Source: Actinomycetes bacterium
GTDB lineage: Bacteria > Actinomycetota > Actinomycetes > Propionibacteriales > Propionibacteriaceae
Reading direction: 5' to 3'
DNA: 14,519 bases
Assembly: GCA_023436925.1 (NCBI GenBank)
Contig: JAEZHJ010000097.1
Location: 1 to 14,519 of the forward strand
Positions 7,937 to 12,982 of the stretch are shown here, piece after piece. The translations under genes were made by a program, and so were the position numbers. Under the pieces are notes generated by a model. It searched no databases and was not told the DNA's origin. It worked only from the letters and a program-made list of their open reading frames with translations. Every line of letters begins with the position of its first letter. Position 1 is the first letter of the stretch.

Positions 7937-8775
7937 GGCTGCGGCTCGACCTCGCCTACGACGGTGCCGGGTTCCACGGCTGGGCCGCCCAGACCGGGCT
8001 GCGCACCGTTCAGGGGGAACTGGAACTGTGGATCCAGCGGGTGCTGCGGCTGTCTGACCGCCCCGAACTGGTGGTGGCCGGACGCACCGACGCCGGCGTC
8101 CACGCCCGCGGCCAGGTGGCCCACCTCGACCTTGCCGACGACTCCCCCGCCGACGAGACGGCCGCCCTGCTGCAGCGGCGGCTCCGGCGGGCGCTGCCGG
8201 CCGACGTCCAGGTGCGGCGGGTGGCGCTGGCCGACCCCGGCTTCGACGCCCGCTTCTCGGCGATCTGGCGGCGCTACGCCTACCGGCTCACCGATGCAGT
8301 ACCGGACCCGTTGCTGCGCAACCAGGTCGCCGTGGTCCGCGCCCCGATCGATGTGGACCTGATCAACACCGCTGCCCGTGCCTTGCTCGGGCTGCACGAC
8401 TTCGCCGCCTTCTGTCGCGCTCGCGAGGGCGCCACCACGGTGCGTGAGTTGCAGGTGGTGGACGCCCGGCGCGTCCCGGCCGGCCACGTGGAGATCACCG
8501 TGCGGGCCGACGCCTTCTGCCACTCGATGGTCCGCTCCCTGGTGGGCGCCCTGGTCGAGGTCGGCGGCGGCCGGCGCAGCCCGGCCTGGCTGGCGGCGCT
8601 GCTGGACGCCGGTGGGCGCAGCGGTGACGTGCCGGTGATGCCGGCCCACGGGCTGGTCCTGGAGGAGGTCGGCTACCCGCCGGCCGACCGGTTGGCCGCC
8701 CGCGCCGCCGAGGCCCGCGCCCGCCGGGTGCTGCCCGACGAACTGCCCGGAGACTGCCCCGAGGAGGACGCGTGA
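7933..8775 (+). CDS. truA: tRNA pseudouridine(38-40) synthase TruA
   Basis: Isomerises uridines 38-40 in the anticodon stem-loop of many tRNAs. The 280-residue product has the catalytic Asp53 in AGRTDAGVHARGQVAH and the N-terminal YDGAGFHGWAAQ, RTVQGELE blocks. The second half carries ALLGLHDFAAFCRAR and DAFCHSMVRSLVGALVEVG, all TruA family features. The length is normal. It overlaps trmB by 4 bases (ATGA) and the downstream gene by 4 bases (GTGA), so the three are almost surely one mRNA. No separate promoter was seen. Confidence 0.97.
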   Translation: MRLRLDLAYDGAGFHGWAAQTGLRTVQGELELWIQRVLRLSDRPELVVAGRTDAGVHARGQVAHLDLADDSPADETAALLQRRLRRALPADVQVRRVALADPGFDARFSAIWRRYAYRLTDAVPDPLLRNQVAVVRAPIDVDLINTAARALLGLHDFAAFCRAREGATTVRELQVVDARRVPAGHVEITVRADAFCHSMVRSLVGALVEVGGGRRSPAWLAALLDAGGRSGDVPVMPAHGLVLEEVGYPPADRLAARAAEARARRVLPDELPGDCPEEDA

Positions 8776-9389
8776 GCCACTACTTCACCACCCCGACCGG
8801 CCCGGAGCGCCGGCGGGTGGTCGACGCCCGGTTCTGGGACACCGACTGGGAGTTCGAGACCGCGGACGGGGTGTTCTCGGCCGACGGTCTCGACCTGGGG
8901 ACCGCGGTGTTGTTGCGGGAGTCGACGCCGCGGCCGGAATCGCGGCGGCTGCTCGACCTGGGTTGCGGCTACGGCGTGATCGCGGTGGCGCTGGCGTCCG
9001 CCTGCCCCGGCGCGCAGGTGGACGCCGTCGACACCAACGAACGGGCACTGGCCCTCACCGCTGCGAACGCGGCCCGCCACGGGGTCGGCGACCGCGTCCG
9101 GGCGATGCTGCCGGACGCCGCCGACCCGGACCTCCGCTACGACGAGATCTGGTCCAATCCGCCGATCCGGATCGGCAAGGAGGCCCTGCACGACCTGCTG
9201 CTGACCTGGCTGGCCCGGCTGGCCCCCGGCGGGGTGGCCCGACTGGTGGTCGGCCGCAACCTCGGCGCCGACTCGCTGCAACGGTGGCTGATCGACCAGG
9301 GTCACCCCTGCACCCGGCAGGCCAGCGCCAAGGGGTTCCGCGTGCTGGTCGTCAGCACCGCCGGTGACGCGGCGGCGACACAGACCTAG
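8772..9389 (+). CDS. RsmC-like class I SAM methyltransferase
   Basis: Probable RNA or protein methyltransferase of the RsmC/MTS (methyltransferase small) type. The 205-residue product shows the SAM site LLDLGCGYGVIAVALA (60-75), an acidic motif II around VDAVDTNERAL (83-93) and the catalytic SNPPIRIGKEA (128-138), the NPP motif of N-methylating enzymes. It corresponds to the catalytic half of E. coli RsmC, which methylates G1207 of 16S rRNA, but lacks that protein's N-terminal domain, so the exact target is open. The start is GTG 8772, with GGAGG about 5 bases upstream. It overlaps truA by 4 bases. The last codon is a TAG that doubles as part of a -10 box for the next gene. Confidence 0.88.
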   Translation: MSHYFTTPTGPERRRVVDARFWDTDWEFETADGVFSADGLDLGTAVLLRESTPRPESRRLLDLGCGYGVIAVALASACPGAQVDAVDTNERALALTAANAARHGVGDRVRAMLPDAADPDLRYDEIWSNPPIRIGKEALHDLLLTWLARLAPGGVARLVVGRNLGADSLQRWLIDQGHPCTRQASAKGFRVLVVSTAGDAAATQT

Positions 9390-9392
9390 GCT
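9364..9392 (+). promoter_or_regulatory. Candidate promoter of the 11-mer repeat gene
   Basis: GTGACG (9364-9369; 4 of 6 to TTGACA) is followed after 17 bases by TAGGCT (9387-9392). Transcription would begin near 9399, about 40 bases before the ATG at 9439. Both boxes lie in the 3' end of the upstream methyltransferase gene, whose TAG stop is the first half of the -10 box. Confidence 0.4.
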
Positions 9393-9438
9393 GTTCGGCG
9401 GGGAGCACCCCTTCCCCCTGCGAACCGAGAGGATCCAG

Positions 9439-9948
9439 ATGACCAACCCACCCACCCCCGATGACGGCTTCATGGACAAGGTGAAGGACTTCGCCGAGGA
9501 CGCCATCGAGAACGTCAAGGACTTCGCCGAGGAGGCGATCGAGAGCATCAAGGAGTTCGCCGACTCCGCCTCCGACCAGGCCAAGGACTTCGCCGGCGAT
9601 CTTCCCGAGAACGCGAAGCGGTTCGCCGAGGACGCCTCGAACGCCGCCAAGGGCTTCGCCGAGAACGCCAGTTCGAAGGTCAAGGAGTTCACCCAGAGCG
9701 TGGCCGGGAACCGTCCGGCCACCGGTGACGTCGCCGGCACCGGCGAGGGCGTCACCCACGACGTCGGCGACGCCGCCGCGGCGGCGGGGACGGGCAGCAC
9801 CGGCTCCACCACCAGCGGCGCCTCCTACGAGGGCACCGGCGACGGCGGGCAGGACCTGTCGTCCGGCACCACCGGGTCCGCCGCCGACCCGACCGGGGGC
9901 CCCGCTTCGTCGGCCACCGGAACCGGGACGTCCGGCCCCGACCAGTAA
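9439..9948 (+). CDS. 11-mer amphipathic repeat protein with disordered tail (LEA/apolipoprotein-like)
   Basis: No family was recognised by name. The 169-residue product has no signal peptide or membrane segment. Residues 14-90 consist of seven 11-residue repeats with consensus (V/A)K(D/E)FA(E/D)(D/E)A: Phe falls at 18, 29, 40, 51, 62, 73 and 84, Lys two residues before each, Ala after most. Such an 11-residue period gives a right-handed or 11/3 amphipathic helix, as in group 3 LEA proteins, apolipoproteins and synuclein, which protect or coat membranes and proteins. Residues 91-169 are Gly/Ser/Thr/Asp/Ala-rich and probably unstructured. The N-terminus has a proline-rich TNPPTPDD. The ATG follows GAGAGGA with 6-base spacing. 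It stands alone between two operons. Role inferred: stress or envelope-associated structural protein. Confidence 0.75.
   Translation: MTNPPTPDDGFMDKVKDFAEDAIENVKDFAEEAIESIKEFADSASDQAKDFAGDLPENAKRFAEDASNAAKGFAENASSKVKEFTQSVAGNRPATGDVAGTGEGVTHDVGDAAAAAGTGSTGSTTSGASYEGTGDGGQDLSSGTTGSAADPTGGPASSATGTGTSGPDQ
9481..9711 (+). repeat. Seven 33-bp coding repeats
   Basis: Tandem 33-base units begin at 9481, 9514, 9547, 9580, 9613, 9646 and 9679, in frame with the coding sequence. The best-kept core is AAGGACTTCGCCGAGGA. Units 1 and 2 are nearly identical and the others have diverged, as expected of an old duplication array with selection on the 11-residue period. Confidence 0.8.
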
Positions 9949-9974
9949 CCGCCGGCGGGTTCGTCCCGCTGACC

Positions 9975-9993
9975 GGGACCCCGGGGTGGGTCC
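9975..9993 (+). terminator. Weak candidate terminator of the repeat-protein gene
   Basis: GGACCC (9976-9981) can pair with GGGTCC (9988-9993) around a 6-base loop, about 30 bases after the stop at 9948. There is no U-tract. Read as possible rho-independent or structure-assisted termination only by position. Confidence 0.25.
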
Positions 9994-10005
9994 ACTCAAG
10001 GCGCA

Positions 10006-10026
10006 CCGGCCGCGAGCCGGCCGCGA
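10006..10026 (+). repeat. 10-bp direct repeat just upstream of the riboswitch promoter
   Basis: CCGGCCGCGA occurs at 10006-10015 and again at 10017-10026, a period of 11 bases, close to one helical turn. It occupies the -35 region of the -10 box at 10033. It could be a tandem protein-binding site or a chance product of local GC richness. Confidence 0.35.
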
Positions 10027-10032
10027 AAGCAC

Positions 10033-10038
10033 TAGAGT
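10033..10038 (+). promoter_or_regulatory. -10 box of the B12 operon
   Basis: TAGAGT fits the actinobacterial TAnnnT -10 pattern and predicts a start near 10045, just ahead of the riboswitch 5' strand. No -35 match was found at 17-18 bases upstream; the direct repeat lies there instead. Confidence 0.5.
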
Positions 10039-10050
10039 GGGCCCACCCGA

Positions 10051-10140
10051 ACCCTTGCAGGGGAAGCCGGTGAGAAACCGGCACTGACCCGCAGCCGTGA
10101 GGCTGGCCCAGACCAGCCGAGTCGGAGTGCCTGCAAGAAG
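10051..10140 (+). promoter_or_regulatory. Cobalamin (B12) riboswitch aptamer, compact form
   Basis: RNA that binds a cobalamin and lowers expression of the operon when B12 is plentiful. The core GGGGAAGCCGGTGAGAAACC (from 10060) followed by GCACTGACCCGCAGCCGTGA (10081-10100) is the conserved P4-P5-P6 part. A B12-box-like AGTCGGAGTGCCTGC is at 10120-10134. Pairings seen: CTTGCAGG (10054-10061) with CCTGCAAG (10130-10137) closing the aptamer, GCCGG (10066-10070) with CCGGC (10078-10082) capped by loop TGAGAAA (the L5 of the kissing interaction), and GGCTGG (10101-10106) with CCAGCC (10113-10118). The closing stem is followed at once by GGGGAAG, so there is no room for the usual P3. The whole is about 90 nt against roughly 200 for classical forms. 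Confidence 0.9.
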
Positions 10141-10144
10141 TTCT

Positions 10145-10232
10145 GGCTCATTTCAACCCGTCGTGGAATGCGGGTGAGCCCGGCACGAACGACCAGGCCG
10201 CCACCCGTCCACGGAAAGGACTCAGTGGTGGC
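10145..10232 (+). promoter_or_regulatory. Putative translational expression platform hiding the ribosome binding site
   Basis: GCCACC (10200-10205) can pair with GGTGGC (10227-10232), and inside it GTCC (10207-10210) with GGAC (10218-10221). This buries the AAAGGA Shine-Dalgarno and both candidate GTG starts. Upstream, GGCTCA (10145-10150) plus CCCG (10157-10160) can pair with CGGG plus TGAGCC (10171-10180). The strand CGGGTG (10171-10176) can alternatively pair with CACCCG (10202-10207), which would open the sequestering hairpin. CTCA at 10147-10150 is also complementary to TGAG of loop L5. Complementarities are direct; the switching model is inferred. Confidence 0.55.
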
Positions 10233-11241
10233 CTCTCTCTTCCGCCTGCTCGCCGTCGGGACTACGGCGCTGGCAGCTTCCCTCCTCCTCGTCGCACCGT
10301 CCGCAGCGGCCGAACCCGACACCGCAGCGGCCGGACGGGCCGCCGGTTACCTGGTCGGCCAGGTCGCCGACGGCGACCACCTGACCTCCGAGTTCGGCGA
10401 CGAGTCGATCACCGCTGACGCCGTCCTCGCCCTGGCCGCCGCCGGCCGCAGCGAGGACACCGCCACCATCGACGCGCTGCTGGGCTACCTCGAGGGACGC
10501 ACTGCCCAGTACGCCACCAGCCCGGAGTCGGCGGCCAAGCTCACCCTGGTCGCCCTGGCCACCGGACGCGACCCGCGCAGCTTCGGCGGCACCGACCTCG
10601 TGTCGGCGGTCTCCGCCGGGGTCCAGCCCGACGGCAGCTTCGGCGCCTTCCCCGGCCCGTACGCGTCCGGGCTCGGGATGATCGCGCTGGCCGGGAGCGG
10701 CGAGCCGGTGCCGGCCACGATGACCGACTGGCTGGTCTCCAAGGCCGCCCCGGAGGGCGGCTGGGGCTACGACCAGGGCCAGCCCGCCGACGCCGACAGC
10801 ACCGCGATGGCGATCCTCGGCCTGCGGGCCCTGCCCGAGCCGTCCGAAACCGCCGCGGCAGCGGTCGAGGCCGCCGTCGCCTGGGCGCAGGCCACCCGGC
10901 AGCCGGACGGCTCCTGGGCCGGTTTCGCCCCGGTGAACTCGACGGCTCTGCTCGGCTCGGCGCTGCAGGCGGCCGGGCTTGACCAACCCGAGGCGGTGGC
11001 CTACCTGGCCGGCCTGCAGCTGAAGGACGGCGGCCTGCCGACCGGTGTCGCCGGAGCCACCACCCCCGACCTGCTCGCCACCACCCAGGCCACCCTGCTG
11101 CTGGCCGGTGACAGCTACCTCTCCCTCGCCCAGGGCCCGCAGCAGGCGCCCGCCGGCAACCCCAACGCGGTCTGGTGGTGGGTCCTCGTCGCCGTGCTGG
11201 CGGCCGGCGTCGGCGTGATGGCCCGGGTCCAGAAGTCATGA
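10228..11241 (+). CDS. Secreted membrane-anchored alpha-toroid protein, transcobalamin N-domain-like (prenyltransferase/squalene-oxidase repeats)
   Basis: Predicted extracellular corrinoid-binding toroid. The 337-residue product has a signal peptide (hydrophobic to about 22, likely cut after PSAAA at 28) and alpha-toroid repeats over about 33-295. The turns carry QPDGSF (133-138), APEGGWGY (174-181), QPDGSW (225-230) and QLKDGGLP (264-271). A Pro/Gln/Gly spacer and a C-terminal membrane segment (about 314-332) ending ARVQKS follow. DADSTAMAILGL (188-199) sits where squalene-hopene cyclases have DxDD, so cyclase chemistry is unlikely. It and YASGLGMIAL (145-154) resemble toroid-helix motifs I recall from human intrinsic factor. 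Start: GTG 10228 lies 7 bases after AAAGGA; GTG 10225 is also possible. The stop overlaps the next start as ATGA. Under the B12 riboswitch. Confidence 0.82.
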   Translation: MASLFRLLAVGTTALAASLLLVAPSAAAEPDTAAAGRAAGYLVGQVADGDHLTSEFGDESITADAVLALAAAGRSEDTATIDALLGYLEGRTAQYATSPESAAKLTLVALATGRDPRSFGGTDLVSAVSAGVQPDGSFGAFPGPYASGLGMIALAGSGEPVPATMTDWLVSKAAPEGGWGYDQGQPADADSTAMAILGLRALPEPSETAAAAVEAAVAWAQATRQPDGSWAGFAPVNSTALLGSALQAAGLDQPEAVAYLAGLQLKDGGLPTGVAGATTPDLLATTQATLLLAGDSYLSLAQGPQQAPAGNPNAVWWWVLVAVLAAGVGVMARVQKS

Positions 11242-11867
11242 GGCGGCTGCTGGCGGGGCTGGCGGCGGTAGCCGCCCTGCTGGTCGCCGCACCCGCCGCC
11301 GCGCCCGCCCAGGCAGCGACTGAGACCTGCACGGGCGTGTGGGTGGTGGTCGATCCCGGTCCGCTCGGCGGCGAGGTCAGCACCGGCTGCGCCACCGAGT
11401 ACGGCACCGGAGCGCAGGCGCTGGCCAGTGCCGGCTTCGAGGCCTCCCGCTCCTCGGGGATGATCTGCCGGATCGACGGACAGCCACAGCGCTGCGAGGT
11501 GAGCACGAGCGGCTACTGGTCGTACTGGCAGGCCGCCCCCGACGGCGACGGGTACGGACCCTGGGTCTATGCCGGTGTCGGCCCGGACAGCACGGCGCCC
11601 GCTGCGGGTGCGGCCGAGGGCTGGTCCTTCGGGGACGGCAGCACGCCGCCCTCGGAACTGCCCGCCACCCTGGCCCAGGCCGGCGATCCGGCACAGACCG
11701 GCGCAGGCCCGTCCACGTCGGCCCCGCCCAGCCCACAGCAGACCCCTGCCCCAGAGCCCGCGGCAGACGCGGGCGGTCTGTCCGGCCCGCTGGGCGTCGC
11801 GGTGGTCGCCGGCGCCCTGCTGGTGGCTGCGGGGGCGGTCTGGCTGGCGCGACGCAGGAGGCCGTGA
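11238..11867 (+). CDS. Secreted membrane-anchored DUF4430 / transcobalamin-like C-terminal domain protein
   Basis: Predicted partner of the toroid protein in extracellular corrinoid binding. The 209-residue product has a signal peptide (cleavage near AQAA, about 27), a beta-rich domain at about 30-116, a Pro/Ser/Thr/Ala linker at about 117-182, and a C-terminal membrane segment followed by the basic stop-transfer tail ARRRRP. The domain has four cysteines (31, 51, 77, 86), likely two disulfides outside the cell. The aromatic SGYWSYWQA (91-99), then PWVYAGVG (108-115), is characteristic of DUF4430 (PF14478), the family of the C-terminal domain of intrinsic factor and transcobalamin. ATG 11238 overlaps the previous stop (ATGA), and the stop shares one base with the EcfT start. 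Family assigned from motifs and context, not by search. Confidence 0.78.
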   Translation: MRRLLAGLAAVAALLVAAPAAAPAQAATETCTGVWVVVDPGPLGGEVSTGCATEYGTGAQALASAGFEASRSSGMICRIDGQPQRCEVSTSGYWSYWQAAPDGDGYGPWVYAGVGPDSTAPAAGAAEGWSFGDGSTPPSELPATLAQAGDPAQTGAGPSTSAPPSPQQTPAPEPAADAGGLSGPLGVAVVAGALLVAAGAVWLARRRRP

Positions 11868-12982
11868 TGCACCCCTGGGCGTGGTGGGCGTGGGCGGTCG
11901 GGCTGGCGATCGCCGCCAGCAGCACCACCAACCCGCTGCTGCTCGCCCTGATCGCCGCTGCGCTGGTCGTGGTCGTGGCGCTGCGCCGCGGGCACGCCCC
12001 ATGGGCGCACTCGTTGGCGGCCTACCTGTGGCTGGCCGGGTTCATCCTGGTGATGCGGCTCGGCTTCCAGATCGTCCTCGGCCTGCCGTTCGGCACCACG
12101 GTGCTGTTCACCCTGCCCGAGATCGCACTGCCGCAGTGGGCGGCCGGGATCCGGCTGGGTGGGGCCGTCACCGCCGAGGCGATCGCCTTCGCCTTCTACG
12201 ACGCCCTTCGGCTGGTGGTCATGCTGCTGTGTGTCGGGGCCGCCAACTCGCTGGCCAATCCGCGCCGGGCGCTGCGCTGTGTGCCGGCCGCGCTCTACGA
12301 GGCGTCGGTCGCGGTGGTGATCGCCCTGACCGTCGCCCCGCAGCTGGTGGAGAGCGTCCAGCGGGTCCGGCGCGCCCGCCGGCTGCGCGGGGACCCGGGA
12401 CGGGGTCGCCGGCTGTTCAGTTCGCTGATCGTGCCCGTCCTGGCCGACGCCATCGACCGGTCCCTGGCACTGGCCGCCGGGATGGAGGCCCGCGGCTTCG
12501 CCCGCACCCGCGGTCTCACCCCGTCCGGCAGCCTTCCGGTCATGCTGGCGGCCTCGGTGACCAGCGTGTTCGGCGTCTTCCTGGTGCTCGGCACCGAGTG
12601 GACCTGGCCCGGGCTCGGCATTCTCGCGGTGGGCGCCGCCGGCATGATGTGGGGGCTGCGCCGGGCCGGCGCCCGGCTGCGGGTGACCCGGTACCGTCCG
12701 GACCGGTGGGGCGCCCGGGAGACCGTCGTCGCGCTGGCCGGGCTGGCTGCGGCGGTCACGGCGACCTGGCTGCGCTGGCTCGACCCGGACGCGATGCTGC
12801 CCCAGGTGGATCCGCTGGTGTGGCCGGCGCTGACCTGGCCGATGCTGCTGGTCGCCGGGCTCGGCCTGGTGCCGCTGCCGCTGACCGCCCCTGCGCGGCG
12901 CAGCGCTCCCCCGCAGGCCCGCACCGATGTCCGGGTCCGCAGCCTGCGGCCCCGGCCCGAACGCAACCTGGTGAGCGCATGA
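11867..12982 (+). CDS. ecfT: ECF transporter transmembrane protein EcfT (CbiQ family)
   Basis: Membrane scaffold of an energy-coupling-factor vitamin importer; it links the substrate-binding S-component to two ATPases. The 371-residue product has several hydrophobic segments and the two cytoplasmic coupling motifs, ARRLRG (170-175) and MEARGF (206-211), whose Ala-Arg-Gly signatures bind the ATPase Q-helices. EcfT proteins are commonly about 250-280 residues. This one has an extra C-terminal part with two more hydrophobic stretches (about 284-301, 318-340) and a basic tail. ATG 11867 follows AGGAGG with 5-base spacing and overlaps the DUF4430 stop by one base. The stop overlaps the ATPase start as ATGA. 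Cobalamin or a precursor is the likely cargo from the riboswitch. Confidence 0.9.
   Translation: MHPWAWWAWAVGLAIAASSTTNPLLLALIAAALVVVVALRRGHAPWAHSLAAYLWLAGFILVMRLGFQIVLGLPFGTTVLFTLPEIALPQWAAGIRLGGAVTAEAIAFAFYDALRLVVMLLCVGAANSLANPRRALRCVPAALYEASVAVVIALTVAPQLVESVQRVRRARRLRGDPGRGRRLFSSLIVPVLADAIDRSLALAAGMEARGFARTRGLTPSGSLPVMLAASVTSVFGVFLVLGTEWTWPGLGILAVGAAGMMWGLRRAGARLRVTRYRPDRWGARETVVALAGLAAAVTATWLRWLDPDAMLPQVDPLVWPALTWPMLLVAGLGLVPLPLTAPARRSAPPQARTDVRVRSLRPRPERNLVSA

Noticed and set aside
10228..11241. Squalene-hopene or other terpene cyclase
   Set aside because: Only the toroid repeats are shared. The DxDD catalytic motif reads DADS, the protein is about half the usual cyclase length, is secreted, and sits under a B12 riboswitch.
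11339..11866. Extension of EcfT upstream over the DUF4430 gene
   Set aside because: The extra residues are Arg/Gly-rich out-of-frame translation of the DUF4430 gene. AGGAGG and the 1-base overlap mark the ATG at 11867.
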